From Pelomonas cellulosilytica (lineage in GTDB: Bacteria; Pseudomonadota; Gammaproteobacteria; Burkholderiales; Burkholderiaceae_C): a stretch of DNA of 64,000 nucleotides. The notes beneath the pieces are model-generated. The model saw nothing but the letters and a program-made list of their open reading frames with translations, was not told the origin of the DNA and made no database searches. Shown piece after piece: positions 35,200 through 45,156 of the stretch. The stretch is taken from positions 1 to 64,000 of the forward strand of contig NZ_JAJTWU010000003.1 of assembly GCF_021353265.1 (NCBI RefSeq). The letters run 5' to 3'. Position numbers and translations under genes: made by a program. The number at the start of each line of letters is the position of its first letter. The first letter of the stretch is position 1.

Positions 35200-36819
35200 A
35201 TGGTCATGAAGACACCCGGTGTCTATATCGTCGAGAAGAACGCCTTCCCGAATTCCATCGTCGAAGTGGCCACCGCGGTGCCCGCCTTCGTCGGCTACAC
35301 GCGCCGCGCCGAGAACGGCGGCAAGTCGCTGCGCAACAAGCCCTGGCGGATCAGCTCCATGGCCGAGTACCACAGCTATTTCGGCCATGGCCCCGACCCC
35401 AAGCTGGCCATCGAGGAGGCCGCGGCCAACGGCCGCTCCGACTTCCGCGCCGACGGCAAGGACTACGCGCTGACCCAGGCCGTCGGCGCTGCCGGTGGGC
35501 GATACCTGCTGTACCACGGCATGGTGCATTTCTTCCAGAACGGCGGTGGCCCCTGCTACGTGATCTCGGTCGGCGGCTACGACGAGGACGTCGACGCCCA
35601 GAAGCTCACGGACGGCATCACGCCGCTGATCAAGGAGCAAGAGCCGACGATGCTGGTCATCCCCGACGCTGTTCTGCTCAAGCGCCCCGACTGCGTCGCC
35701 GTCCAGCAGGCCATGTTGCAGCACTGCGGCGGCAAGATGCGCAACCGCATCGCCATCCTCGACGTGTGGGGCGGCTATCTGGACCGCAAGGACCCCGGCG
35801 GCGACCCGATCGAGGCCTTCCGCAACGACCTGGGGGTCAACTACCTGGACTTCGCCGCCGCCTACTACCCGTGGGTGAACACGACGGTGGTGCAGGACAA
35901 GGACTTGGACTACACCCGCATCGCCAATCCTGAGCTGCTCGCCACGCTGTTGCGCAAGGAGCTGTCACTGCCAGAGGCGGCCGATCCCAAGACCACGCCG
36001 CCGCGCTTGGCGCAGCAGATCCAGGCGGTGGCCGACATCACCAAGACCAACGCCGACTGGGAGAAGTACGTCACCGACCTCGTCAACGCGTCCACGAAGA
36101 CCGATGAGGAAAAGGCCAAGGCCCTGACGCGCGCCGCGCTGGACGTGGCCATCGAGACGCACAAGTCGCTGCTGCACAAGAGCCTGGTGTCCATGAGCCC
36201 GCTCTACAACACGCTGATGACCGAGGCGCGCAACCGCCTGAACCTGCTGCCGCCGTCGGCGGCGATGGCCGGCGTCTACACGATGGTGGACAACAGCCGC
36301 GGCGTCTGGAAGGCGCCGGCCAACGTCAGCCTCAACGGCGTCATCTCGCCCGAAGTCAGCATCTCGCACGAGGAGCAGGAAGACCTCAACGTCACGACGC
36401 AGGGCAAGTCCATCAACGCCATCCGCAGCTTCATCGGCGAAGGCGTGCTCGTCTGGGGCGCCCGCACGCTGGACGGCAACAGCCTGGACTGGCGCTACAT
36501 CAACGTGCGCCGCACGATGATCATGCTGGAGGAGTCTTGCCGGCTGGCCGCCAAGGCCATGGTCTTCGAGCCGAACGTGGCCAATACGTGGGTGACCATC
36601 AAGAGCATGATCTCCAGCTTCCTGACCGGCATCTGGAAGCGCGGCGGCCTCGCCGGCGCGGTGCCGGAAGACGCCTTCAGCGTCCATGTGGGCCTGGGCG
36701 AGACGATGACGTCCGAGGACATCCTCGAAGGCATCCTGCGCGTGACCGTGCTCGTGGCCATCAGCCGCCCGGCCGAGTTCATCGAGATCACCTTCCAGCA
36801 GCAGATGCAGAAGTCCTGA
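35200..36819 (+). CDS. eCIS contractile tail sheath protein
   Basis: A 539-residue phage-type sheath protein, with GAGGAG before the ATG. It opens with the sheath hallmark TPGVYIVEKNAFPNSIVEVATAVPAFVGYT and ends with the conserved C-terminal domain (RRTMIMLEESCRLAAKAMVFEPN and FEPNVANTWVTIKSMI, GLGETMTSEDI, ITFQQQMQKS) that interlinks subunits. Contraction of this sheath drives the tube. Afp and PVC have three sheath paralogues; only this one is seen here. Confidence 0.93.
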   Translation: MVMKTPGVYIVEKNAFPNSIVEVATAVPAFVGYTRRAENGGKSLRNKPWRISSMAEYHSYFGHGPDPKLAIEEAAANGRSDFRADGKDYALTQAVGAAGGRYLLYHGMVHFFQNGGGPCYVISVGGYDEDVDAQKLTDGITPLIKEQEPTMLVIPDAVLLKRPDCVAVQQAMLQHCGGKMRNRIAILDVWGGYLDRKDPGGDPIEAFRNDLGVNYLDFAAAYYPWVNTTVVQDKDLDYTRIANPELLATLLRKELSLPEAADPKTTPPRLAQQIQAVADITKTNADWEKYVTDLVNASTKTDEEKAKALTRAALDVAIETHKSLLHKSLVSMSPLYNTLMTEARNRLNLLPPSAAMAGVYTMVDNSRGVWKAPANVSLNGVISPEVSISHEEQEDLNVTTQGKSINAIRSFIGEGVLVWGARTLDGNSLDWRYINVRRTMIMLEESCRLAAKAMVFEPNVANTWVTIKSMISSFLTGIWKRGGLAGAVPEDAFSVHVGLGETMTSEDILEGILRVTVLVAISRPAEFIEITFQQQMQKS

Positions 36820-36882
36820 GCCGCCACCGCGCGACTGGATTCCCCCCTTTCCCCCAATCCCTAACCCTCGCGGAGGCAGGCA

Positions 36883-37341
36883 ATGGCAGACGACGGATCA
36901 GCGCAATCGACCACGGTGTGGCCGCTCCCCAAGTTCCGCTTCGAAGTGAAGTGGGACTCGGCGGTCATGTCCTTCCAGGAAGTCTCGGGCCTGGACGTGG
37001 AAGCCCAACCCATCGAGTACCGGCGCGGTGACAGCCCGGAGTTCTCGGTCATCAAGATGCCCGGCATCAAGAAGTACAGCGACGTCACGATGAAGAAAGG
37101 CGTCTTCAAGGGCGACAACAAGTTCTGGGAATGGTTTGCCGAGATCAAGATGAACACGATCAAGCGCAAGCCGGTCACGATCAGCCTGCTGGACGAAGGC
37201 GGCGCGCCGACGATGGTCTGGACGTTGACCAACGCGTGGCCGACCAAGATCACCAGTACCGACCTCAAGTCCACCGGCAACGAGGTGGCGATCGAGACCA
37301 TCGTGATCGCCCACGAAGGCCTCGTCATCGCCAACAGCTGA
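36883..37341 (+). CDS. eCIS tail tube protein 1 (gp19/Hcp-like)
   Basis: A 152-residue tube protein: FRFEVKWDSAVMSFQEVSGL, GLDVEAQPIEYRRGDSPEFS, MPGIKKYSDVTMKKGVFKGD and the C-terminal ATEIVIEIVIAHEG-like strand (here NEVAIETIVIAHEGLV). It builds the inner tube (Afp1/Afp5 equivalents). The stop shares one base with the next start (TGATG). Confidence 0.92.
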   Translation: MADDGSAQSTTVWPLPKFRFEVKWDSAVMSFQEVSGLDVEAQPIEYRRGDSPEFSVIKMPGIKKYSDVTMKKGVFKGDNKFWEWFAEIKMNTIKRKPVTISLLDEGGAPTMVWTLTNAWPTKITSTDLKSTGNEVAIETIVIAHEGLVIANS

Positions 37342-37856
37342 TGCAGAACGAGCTACTCCACGCAGCTGGCGCGGCTCCCTCCAACGCGGAGGAAGAGGAG
37401 AAGGAGACGCCGGACCGTCCACCACTGGCGTTCCATTTCTCCGTGAGCTTCGGCGCCAACAGCCCCGACGACGACAGCGCGTTCCGCGAGGTCAGCGGCC
37501 TGGACGCCGAGATGGATGTGGAAACCGTTGTCGAGGGCGGCCAGAACGCGTTCGTGCATCAGTTGCCCAAAGCGGTCAAACATCCGCGACTGGTCCTGGC
37601 TCGGGGGGTTGCGCCGAAGGACTCACGGCTACTGCAATGGTGCAAGGACATCCTGGAAGGCGGGTTGGTGCAGCCCATCTCGCCGATCCTGCTGCGCGTC
37701 TCCCTGCTGAACGCGCGCGAGCAGCCGCTGCGGGTCTGGGTCGTCAGGAACGCCTACCCCGTCAAGTGGTCGGTCGAGGCATTCAACGCGACGCGCAGCG
37801 AAGTGGCCATCGAACGCATCGAGCTCGCCCACGCCGGCGCCACCAGGACCAAATGA
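37341..37856 (+). CDS. eCIS tail tube protein 2 (baseplate-proximal tube initiator)
   Basis: A 171-residue divergent tube paralogue starting MQNELLHAAG. Shared blocks with the first tube protein are FHFSVSFG...FREVSGLDAEMDVE, a basic GVAPKDSRLLQWCKDILEGG and EVAIERIELAHAG. An acidic N-terminal extension (EEEEKET) is specific to it. By analogy with Afp5 it likely starts the tube on the spike/LysM adaptor. Confidence 0.88.
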   Translation: MQNELLHAAGAAPSNAEEEEKETPDRPPLAFHFSVSFGANSPDDDSAFREVSGLDAEMDVETVVEGGQNAFVHQLPKAVKHPRLVLARGVAPKDSRLLQWCKDILEGGLVQPISPILLRVSLLNAREQPLRVWVVRNAYPVKWSVEAFNATRSEVAIERIELAHAGATRTK

Positions 37857-37866
37857 GGAAGGCAGC

Positions 37867-38034
37867 ATGAGCATCGAAGTCCGCCAGCTGTTAATCCGTT
37901 CGCAGATCACACCGGCGGTGCCGCCGGCGCCCGCCGCGATCCCGCCACGGGAACTTCAGCGGCTGCGCGAGCAGCTGCTGGCCGAGTGCCGCACCTGGCT
38001 GATCGAGCGGCTGCGCACCCAGCAGGAGCGCTGA
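37867..38034 (+). CDS. small DUF5908-family eCIS protein
   Basis: A 55-residue protein (MSIEVRQLLIRSQITP..., ending RLRTQQER). The N-terminal strand IEVRQLLIRS matches the short DUF5908 proteins (Afp6-like position) found between tube and LysM genes in eCIS operons; the C-terminal half is an amphipathic helix. Its start is 10 nt after the tube-2 stop and its stop is 1 nt before the next GTG start. Confidence 0.75.
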   Translation: MSIEVRQLLIRSQITPAVPPAPAAIPPRELQRLREQLLAECRTWLIERLRTQQER

Positions 38035-38035
38035 C

Positions 38036-38773
38036 GTGGCGGCCCATGCGAGCTCCGAACGCGGTGCCGGCTCGCCCGCCGACAGCACGCGCACCGCGTT
38101 CACGCGACTGCAGCTGATGCGCTATAGCCTATCGCGCACCGGCGCGGTGCAACTCGACGAAAACACCACCTTCGAAGCCCAGATCAACCCCGCGGAGTTC
38201 AGCCACAGCTTCGGTGTCCAGTACGGCAAGACAAAAGCACAAGGGTCGCCCGGCGAAGAGCCCAAGTTCAGCAGCATGGACGACGAGCGCGTGTCGTTCT
38301 CCATCGTGCTGGATGGGACCGGCGTCGCCCCTCCGGTCGGCGGCCAGCCGCCCGACGTGAAGAGCCAGCTCGCACAGCTGACCAAGGTCGTCTACGAGTA
38401 CATGGACATCAAGAGCGAGCCGCCCTATGTGCGCGTGCTGTGGGGCACGCTGATCTTCTTCGGCCGGCTGGAGTCGCTGAAGTCGCAGTACACGCTGTTC
38501 AAGCCCAGCGGCGACCCGTTGCGCGCGAAGGTGGACATGAGCTTCGTCGGCGCGATGAGCAAGGAGGAGAAGAGCCGCGTCACCAGCCGCATCTCAACGT
38601 CCACGCGCAACGTCACGATGATCGAAGGCGATTCGATCGGCTCGCTGTGCGAGGACGTCTACGGCGATTCGTCGTCCTTCATGAAGGTGGCGCGCTACAA
38701 CGGACTGACCGACTTCCGCAACATTCCGCCCGGCACGGTGCTCAAGTTTCCGCCGCGAGAGCAGCTGGGGTAA
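38036..38773 (+). CDS. eCIS LysM-containing tube/baseplate adaptor (Afp7-like)
   Basis: A 245-residue protein with a GTG start. The N-terminal part contains the CIS adaptor core (FEAQINPAEFSHSFGVQYG, VRVLWGTLIFFGRLESL) and the C-terminal 50 residues form a LysM fold (VTMIEGDSIGSLCEDVYGDS, IPPGTVLKFP). Its phage T4 counterpart gp53 helps join tube and baseplate; peptidoglycan binding is not implied. Confidence 0.88.
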   Translation: MAAHASSERGAGSPADSTRTAFTRLQLMRYSLSRTGAVQLDENTTFEAQINPAEFSHSFGVQYGKTKAQGSPGEEPKFSSMDDERVSFSIVLDGTGVAPPVGGQPPDVKSQLAQLTKVVYEYMDIKSEPPYVRVLWGTLIFFGRLESLKSQYTLFKPSGDPLRAKVDMSFVGAMSKEEKSRVTSRISTSTRNVTMIEGDSIGSLCEDVYGDSSSFMKVARYNGLTDFRNIPPGTVLKFPPREQLG

Positions 38774-38777
38774 GCGC

Positions 38778-40568
38778 ATGGCCGACTCCCCCCTGCTCGA
38801 CAGCATCGGCGTCGTCACGCTGAGCGTGATGGTGGATGGCCAGCGCCTGGCGCACAGTGACGATCTGGTGTCGGTGACGGTTCAGCGCGCGGCCAACACG
38901 GTGCCCAGCGCGCGGCTGGTCTTCAACGACGGCGACATGCCCGAGCGCAAGTTCCCCATCAGCGACACCGACGACCTCAAGCCCGGCGCGCTGCTCACCG
39001 TCAAGGCGGGCTACGGCCAGCAGCAAGAGACGCTGTTCGAGGGCATCGTCGTGCGCCACGGCCTGCGCGTGCTGGGCGCCAACGATGCCCGGCTGGTGGT
39101 GGATTGCCGCGACAAGGCCGTCAAGATGACCGTCGGCCGCCGCAATGCCAACCACCTCGACGTAACGGACAGCGACGTCATCGACACGCTCATCGCCGCC
39201 CACGGCCTCACGGCCGACGTCGAGGCCACGACGGTGACGCACCGTGAGTTGGCCCAGCACTTCTGCTGTGACTGGGACTTCATGCTGGCCCGCGCCGAAG
39301 CCAACGGCCTGCTCGTCATCGCCACCGACGGCACCGTGGCCGTGAAGCCGCCCAAGGCGAGCGGCGCAGCAGCGTTGACGATCACCTACGGCGTGGACCT
39401 GATCTCCTTCGAAGGCGACGTGGATGCCCGTCATCAGTACGCCAGCGCGCAGGCCTTCTCGTGGGACCCCAAGGCGCAGCAAGCCCTGGAAGGAACCGCA
39501 GCCGACCCGGCCACGCTGCCCGCGCAAGGCAACCTCGACACCGAAGCGCTGTCCGCGGTGATCGGGCTGGACAGCTTCCGCATGCAAGCCGGCGCACCGC
39601 AGACCCAGGACATGCTGACGCAGTGGGCCAAGGCCCAGCAGGTCAAGTCGGGCCTGGCGCGCGTGCGCGGCCAGCTGAGCTTCCAGGGCTGCGCGAAGGT
39701 GAAGGTTGGCGAACTCATCGAGCTCAAGGGCGTGGGCAACCGCTTCAACGGCAACGTCCTCGTGACCGGGCTGCGCCACCGCATCGAGGACGGCGACTGG
39801 ACGACCGAGGTGGAGTTCGGCCTGGACCCGGACTGGTTCTGCGGCCGCACCGACGTACCGGCGCCGGCCGCCGGCGCGCTGCTGCCGCCCATCACCGGCC
39901 TGCAGGTCGGCGTCGTCACCAAGCTCGATGCTGACCCGGCCGGCGAACACCGCGTCCAGGTCAAACTGCCGGTGCTGCAGGCCGAGACCGAAGGCGTCTG
40001 GGCGCGGCTCATGCAGGGCCACGCCAGCAGCGGCTTCGGCAGCTTCCTGCTGCCTGAGGTGGACGACGAGGTCGTGCTGGGCTACTTCGCGGGCGACCCG
40101 TCGCACCCCGTCGTGCTGGGCAGCCTCTACAGCAGCAGCCGCCAGCCCCCCTATGACCTGGCAGCGCCCAACGACACCAAGGCCTTCGTCACGCGCTGCA
40201 AGCACAAGCTGGAGTTCGATGAGAAGGACAAGGTCATCACGCTGACCACGCCTGGCGGCAACCGCATCGTGCTCAGCGACAAGGACAAGTCCATCCTGCT
40301 GGAAGACCAGAACGGCAACACCGTCAAGCTCAGTGACGCCGGCATCGCGCTGGACAGCCCCAAGGACATCACGCTCACCGCCAAGGGCGGCATCAAGCTG
40401 GATGCGGTCAACGCCATCACCCTCACGTCCAAGGCTGACGTCAAGGCCAGCGGCCTGAACGTGGCGTGCGAAGCGCAGATCGGCTTCACAGGCAAGGGCA
40501 ACGCCACCGCGGAGGTCTCAGCCTCCGGGCAGACCACGGTGAAGGGTGCCCTGGTCATGATCAATTGA
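38778..40568 (+). CDS. eCIS spike protein, gp27-gp5/VgrG-like (Afp8-like)
   Basis: A 596-residue protein combining a gp27-like hub (about 1-380), an OB-fold (QVGVVTKLDADPAGEHRVQVK, GSFLLPEVDDEVVLGYFAGDPSHPVVLG) and a C-terminal beta-helix with repeating strands (ITLTTPGGNRIVLSDKDKS, ITLTAKGGIKLDAVNAITL). It forms the trimeric membrane-piercing spike. No extra enzymatic domain is fused. Confidence 0.92.
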   Translation: MADSPLLDSIGVVTLSVMVDGQRLAHSDDLVSVTVQRAANTVPSARLVFNDGDMPERKFPISDTDDLKPGALLTVKAGYGQQQETLFEGIVVRHGLRVLGANDARLVVDCRDKAVKMTVGRRNANHLDVTDSDVIDTLIAAHGLTADVEATTVTHRELAQHFCCDWDFMLARAEANGLLVIATDGTVAVKPPKASGAAALTITYGVDLISFEGDVDARHQYASAQAFSWDPKAQQALEGTAADPATLPAQGNLDTEALSAVIGLDSFRMQAGAPQTQDMLTQWAKAQQVKSGLARVRGQLSFQGCAKVKVGELIELKGVGNRFNGNVLVTGLRHRIEDGDWTTEVEFGLDPDWFCGRTDVPAPAAGALLPPITGLQVGVVTKLDADPAGEHRVQVKLPVLQAETEGVWARLMQGHASSGFGSFLLPEVDDEVVLGYFAGDPSHPVVLGSLYSSSRQPPYDLAAPNDTKAFVTRCKHKLEFDEKDKVITLTTPGGNRIVLSDKDKSILLEDQNGNTVKLSDAGIALDSPKDITLTAKGGIKLDAVNAITLTSKADVKASGLNVACEAQIGFTGKGNATAEVSASGQTTVKGALVMIN

Positions 40569-40586
40569 CGACGCGAAGGAGCCGCC

Positions 40587-40886
40587 ATGCCGCCCGCCGC
40601 CCGCCTCACTGACCTGCACGTGTGCCCCATGGTCACGCCAGGCCTGCCGCCGGTACCCCATGTCGGCGGCCCCATCATCGGCCCGGGCGTACCCACCGTG
40701 CTGATCGGCAACCTGCCCGCCGCCGTCGTGGGCGACAACGCCACATGCGTGGGGCCGCCAGATGCCATCGTCATGGGTTCCACGACGGTGCTGATCAGCA
40801 ACCGGCCCGCCGCCCGCATGGGCGACCCCACGGCCCACGGCGGCAACATCGCACTGGGCCTGCCCACCGTGCTGATCGGCGGCTGA
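40587..40886 (+). CDS. PAAR-domain spike tip protein
   Basis: A 99-residue PAAR protein: MPPAARLTDLHVCPM, GGPIIGPGVPTVLIGNLPAA and ARMGDPTAHGGNIALG repeats. It sharpens the spike, probably with a bound metal through the Cys/His residues. No effector extension is present. Confidence 0.92.
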   Translation: MPPAARLTDLHVCPMVTPGLPPVPHVGGPIIGPGVPTVLIGNLPAAVVGDNATCVGPPDAIVMGSTTVLISNRPAARMGDPTAHGGNIALGLPTVLIGG

Positions 40887-40894
40887 GAACCACC

Positions 40895-41320
40895 ATGGAC
40901 GGCGACATCGGGTTCCTCGGCACCGGCTGGGCCTTCCCGCCGGCCTTCGACCGGCGCAGCTGCAGCGCCGTGACGGCCTCCGGCGTCGAGGACGTGGAAG
41001 AGAGCCTGCACATCCTACTGGGCACGACGCCGGGTGAGCGGCTGATGCACCCGAGCTACGGCTGCAACCTGCGCCGCATGGTGTTCCAGACTATCAACAC
41101 CAGCGCATTGACAGAGATCCGCAGCCTCATCGAGAAGGCCGTGCTGCTGTTCGAGCCGCGCATCGCGCTCGATGCCGTCACGTTCGACACCACCACATTG
41201 CCCGACGGCCTGCTGCGCATCCGGCTGGACTACCGACTGCGTGCCAGCAACAGCCCGCACAACCTCGTCTACCCGCTCTACCTGCGGGAAGGCCACGCGG
41301 CGGGAGGGCGCGCGCCATGA
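40895..41320 (+). CDS. gp25-like baseplate wedge protein (Afp9-like)
   Basis: A 141-residue gp25/lysozyme-like baseplate protein: GTGWAFPPAF near the N-terminus, then VEESLHILLGTTPGERLMHPSYG and the conserved LRRMVFQ. Its stop overlaps the next start as ATGA. It nucleates the sheath on the baseplate. Confidence 0.9.
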   Translation: MDGDIGFLGTGWAFPPAFDRRSCSAVTASGVEDVEESLHILLGTTPGERLMHPSYGCNLRRMVFQTINTSALTEIRSLIEKAVLLFEPRIALDAVTFDTTTLPDGLLRIRLDYRLRASNSPHNLVYPLYLREGHAAGGRAP

Positions 41321-44300
41321 CCGACGGCACCGCGCAGAGTGAGCGCTTTCCCCGGGCGCTGGAGCCGGGCTACTTCCGCCCGGACGAACTGGACTTTGCC
41401 CAGCGCGTGGAACTCACCGCGCGGCTCGCGCGCCAGCTGCGCTTCCACGACATGAATCACCAGGAGGTCGGTGACTGGAGCGCGCTGTTCACCAACGACC
41501 CCACGCTGATGATGGCCCGCATCGCTGCCGCCGACCTCTGGCCACGGCAGCAGCGCTTCAGCGCGGAAGCCGATACGGCCACGCCGGCCCAGCTGGCCGC
41601 GCAGGCGCTGTCGCTGGCTGGCGAGCTGGATGGCTGGTGGCGGGCACTGGCCGGCGCGGAAGACGAGGCGACCCGCCAGCTGTGCGATCGGCTGGAGCTG
41701 CTCATCACCCAGCAGCTGGCGCCGGACCTGCGCTGGATCGACCGGAGTTTTCTGCAGCCGCAAGACACTGCCGGCACGCCGCCCGCGCCGGGTGCCGTTG
41801 CGCGCGAGCTGTCGGCGCTGTGGCAGGCACCGGCCGACGAGGCATCCGCCGCGCTGCCTGCCGCCGCCGTCGACGACCGCGAGCGGCTGCGCGCCTGCTT
41901 CTTCACATTGCTCAGCGCCGCCGAGGACGTGCAGCACCTCGCCGAGGCGCTCCTGCCCGCCAGTCTGCCCACCCGCCGCCACGAGCCCGCCGCGGCGCTT
42001 CTGATCGCCTTCCTGCAGCTCTGCGAGGTGGCCCAACAGCAAGTCAACCGCCTGCCGGCCCGGCACGTGGCCTTCTACCTGCGCGACTGCCTGGGCTTCC
42101 AGCCGCTGCCGCCGCGGGCGGATCGCGCGCTGCTGGCCTGCGAGCGCGACCTCCGCACGGCCGGCGACGTGGAGTTGCCGGCCGGCACGGCTTTCGACGC
42201 CGGCAAGGACGCCGCCGGCCGGCCTGTGCGCTTCGTGACCGACGCACCACTGGCGCTGACCGACCTGCGTGTCGCCGCGCTGTACACGCTGCACCAGGAG
42301 CGCGACTCGCTGATCGCGCCCGAATGCCATGTCGCCTACGTCACGCGCTGCAAGCTCGCCCAGCCCGTGCCGGACGGCCGGCGCCCCTGGCCGCTGTTCG
42401 GCGGAGGCAGCATCCAGACGCAGGACGCGCGCATCGGGCTGGCCGTCGCGTCGCCGCTGCTGTGGCTGGCCGAGGGCGAGCGCGAGATCCGCCTGCTGCT
42501 GCGCCAGTCCGAGGCTGGCCCGGGGCCGCGCCTGCTGGCGCTGCGCGACGCCGTGCTGCAGGCCCGCACACCCGAGGCGCTGCGCGCAGCCTTCGGCGTG
42601 CTGCTGCCGCACTGGCTGATGGCCGTCAGCGACGCGCAGGAAGCGCGCGCGCTCGCCAGTGGCAACCCGATCCCCGGCGACCTCGACACCCGGGACTGGC
42701 TGGAACTGCGCGCCGCCTTCGAGCGCGTGCCGCGGCTGGCGATGCCCCTGATGCTGAAGGAGCGCCTGCCGCCGCGCCGCTCGCAGCTCTTCACGCGACT
42801 GCTGCAGGGTGCGCTGCGCGTGAGCCTCAGCGGCGCGACCGGCTGGCTGGTCGTGGACTGCCGGCTGGAGCGCGCCGAGCGGCGTGCCACCGGGTCACAG
42901 CCAGCCACGGCGGGCTGCGACCTCGCGCTGCGCATCCGCCTCAAGCCCGACGCGCCGGCGATCGTCGGCTGCGAGCCGCCCCTGCACGGTGCCGACTGGA
43001 CCACGCGGCTGCCCGTGCTGCGGCTGGAGCTGACCACGCAGGGGCGGCTCTACCCCTACTCACTGCTGTCGCAGCTGTCGCTGGCGGCGGCCGAACTGTC
43101 CGTCACGGTCCGCGGCCTGCGGCAGCTCTACGTCGAAAACCACCTGGGCCGGCTAGACGCAAGCAAGGCCTTCATGCCGTTCGGCCCGCTACCCAACCTG
43201 TCCTCCTTTGTGGCCATCGGTGCGCAGGAGGCAGCCCGCAAGAACCTGGACCGCTTGTGGCTGGACCTCGCGTGGAGCGAGCTGCCGGCCGACGCCGGCG
43301 GCTTCGACGCGCACTACGCCGGCTACACCGGCCCGCACGCCGCGCTGCTGCGCCAGGGCGACTTCACGGCCAGCGCCGCGTGGCTGCGCGACGGCCGCTG
43401 GCACCCCAGCCGCACGCTGCCCGGCGACGAACGGCTGTTCGTGCAGGACGCACACAGCCGCGAACTACAGTCAAACCGCCACATCGAGATCGACCCCGGC
43501 TCGCTGCGCCAGCTCGGCCGCGCCAGCAGCGACGACTGGGGCCGCATGCCGCGCCCGCGCCATGGCCTGCTGCGGCTGCAGCTGGACGGCCCGCGGCCGG
43601 CCTTCGGTCACGCCGCCTACCCCGCCGAACTTGCTGCGGCCGTGTCCGCCAACGCGCGCCGGCGGCACCCACGGCCCCTGCCCAACCCGCCCTACACGCC
43701 GGTCATCGAGCGGTTGTCGCTGGGCTACGAGGCCAGCAGCGTCATCGCGCTGGACCGTGACGACGAGCCCGCCGGCGGGCCGGACTGCCCGCTGGGCGAA
43801 CGGGTCTTCCACCTGCACCCGCTCGGGCTGCAGCCGCTCATCTCGGCCGCCACCGGGAGCACCCACCGGCTGCTGCCCGACCTGGGCGACAACGGCAACC
43901 TCTACATCGGCCTGCAGGGCTGCGACGCTGGCGGCCTGCTGACGCTGCTGTTCCAGCTGCACGACCCGCTGGCCGCCAGCGCGGCCGGCGACACAGCACG
44001 CCCGGCGCTGCACTGGGCGACGCTGACCGGCGACGACTGGCGCCCGCTGCCGCCGCACCGCGTGCTCGGCGACACGACGCACGGCGGCATCACATCCGGC
44101 ATCGTCACGCTGGACCTGCCCTACGACATGGACACGCAGCACCGCATCATGCCGACCGGGCTGTACTGGCTGCGGCTGTCGGCGTCGAGTGACTTCGAGC
44201 ACTTCGCCGGCCTGCTGTCGGTGCGCACGCAGGGCGTGGAACTGCAGCGTGAGCTGGCCGCCGCCGCCACCGCTACCGCCTCCGGCCGCGCACCGGCGCC

Positions 44301-45156
44301 GCCCGCCACGCTGAGCGATGGCGCCATCGGCAGGCCCGCTTCCGGCCTGCGCGGACTGGCCGCGGTGACGCAGGTAGGCCGCTCGTTTGGTCTGCGCCGC
44401 GAGGAGGATGAGCGTGCGCTCATTACCCGCGCCGGCGAGCGGCTGCAGCACAAGAATCGTGCGTCTCTGGGCTGGGATATCGAGCGGCTGCTGCTGGAGC
44501 GCTTCCCGGACATCTGCAAAGTGCGCTGCATTCCGGCCAGCGACGGCAGCGGCCGCATCACGGTCGTCGTCGTACCCGCACTGCCGCGCAACGACCCGGC
44601 GCTGGCCTGCGAAATGCCGCGCTTCAACGCGTTGGACCTGGCCCGCATGGCCGATGCGCTGCGCGCCGCGGCCTCGCCGTTTGCCGACTTCAATGTACGC
44701 AACCCCAGCTATGACCAGCTGCAGCTGCGCGCCACGATCAGCCTGCGCCGCGGCGCACATGAAGGCGCGACGCTGCGGCGCGTCAACGACGCCGTCTTGC
44801 GGGCGCTGTCGCCGTGGTTCGACGACGGCTACGGCCCACGTTTCGACTGGCTGGTGCGCGCCGAGGAGCTGGAAGCCCGCATCCGCACCATTGACGGCGT
44901 GCAAGGCGTGAGCCGCCTGTCGCTGCTGACGCTGACCTGCGATGACAGGCTGCACTACGGCCTGGACGACACGGCCATCTCCGACAGCCCCGGCGCGGCA
45001 CATGCGCAGGCCCGGGTGCCGTGGAGCCTCGCCGTGCCGCTGTCCTACCACCTGCTCACCGCCACCGACGCGCCGGCCCTGCCCGACCCGCAGCCCACCG
45101 GGGTGAGCCAGCTAACCGTCGGCAGCACCTTCGTGATCGGCAGGGCCTCGCCATGA
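41317..45156 (+). CDS. eCIS baseplate J-like protein (Afp11-like)
   Basis: A 1279-residue baseplate wedge protein, the largest in the operon. Recognisable parts are an N-terminal adaptor region, the central AERDL-like ACERDLRTAGDVELPAGTAF block, and the C-terminal RFPDICKVRCIPAS / ITVVVVPAL / NPSYDQLQLRATISLRRG segments typical of baseplate J proteins (a circularisation domain followed by VLRALSPWFDDGYG). It builds the ring that triggers contraction. It is translationally coupled to both neighbours by ATGA overlaps. Confidence 0.87.
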   Translation: MTDGTAQSERFPRALEPGYFRPDELDFAQRVELTARLARQLRFHDMNHQEVGDWSALFTNDPTLMMARIAAADLWPRQQRFSAEADTATPAQLAAQALSLAGELDGWWRALAGAEDEATRQLCDRLELLITQQLAPDLRWIDRSFLQPQDTAGTPPAPGAVARELSALWQAPADEASAALPAAAVDDRERLRACFFTLLSAAEDVQHLAEALLPASLPTRRHEPAAALLIAFLQLCEVAQQQVNRLPARHVAFYLRDCLGFQPLPPRADRALLACERDLRTAGDVELPAGTAFDAGKDAAGRPVRFVTDAPLALTDLRVAALYTLHQERDSLIAPECHVAYVTRCKLAQPVPDGRRPWPLFGGGSIQTQDARIGLAVASPLLWLAEGEREIRLLLRQSEAGPGPRLLALRDAVLQARTPEALRAAFGVLLPHWLMAVSDAQEARALASGNPIPGDLDTRDWLELRAAFERVPRLAMPLMLKERLPPRRSQLFTRLLQGALRVSLSGATGWLVVDCRLERAERRATGSQPATAGCDLALRIRLKPDAPAIVGCEPPLHGADWTTRLPVLRLELTTQGRLYPYSLLSQLSLAAAELSVTVRGLRQLYVENHLGRLDASKAFMPFGPLPNLSSFVAIGAQEAARKNLDRLWLDLAWSELPADAGGFDAHYAGYTGPHAALLRQGDFTASAAWLRDGRWHPSRTLPGDERLFVQDAHSRELQSNRHIEIDPGSLRQLGRASSDDWGRMPRPRHGLLRLQLDGPRPAFGHAAYPAELAAAVSANARRRHPRPLPNPPYTPVIERLSLGYEASSVIALDRDDEPAGGPDCPLGERVFHLHPLGLQPLISAATGSTHRLLPDLGDNGNLYIGLQGCDAGGLLTLLFQLHDPLAASAAGDTARPALHWATLTGDDWRPLPPHRVLGDTTHGGITSGIVTLDLPYDMDTQHRIMPTGLYWLRLSASSDFEHFAGLLSVRTQGVELQRELAAAATATASGRAPAPPATLSDGAIGRPASGLRGLAAVTQVGRSFGLRREEDERALITRAGERLQHKNRASLGWDIERLLLERFPDICKVRCIPASDGSGRITVVVVPALPRNDPALACEMPRFNALDLARMADALRAAASPFADFNVRNPSYDQLQLRATISLRRGAHEGATLRRVNDAVLRALSPWFDDGYGPRFDWLVRAEELEARIRTIDGVQGVSRLSLLTLTCDDRLHYGLDDTAISDSPGAAHAQARVPWSLAVPLSYHLLTATDAPALPDPQPTGVSQLTVGSTFVIGRASP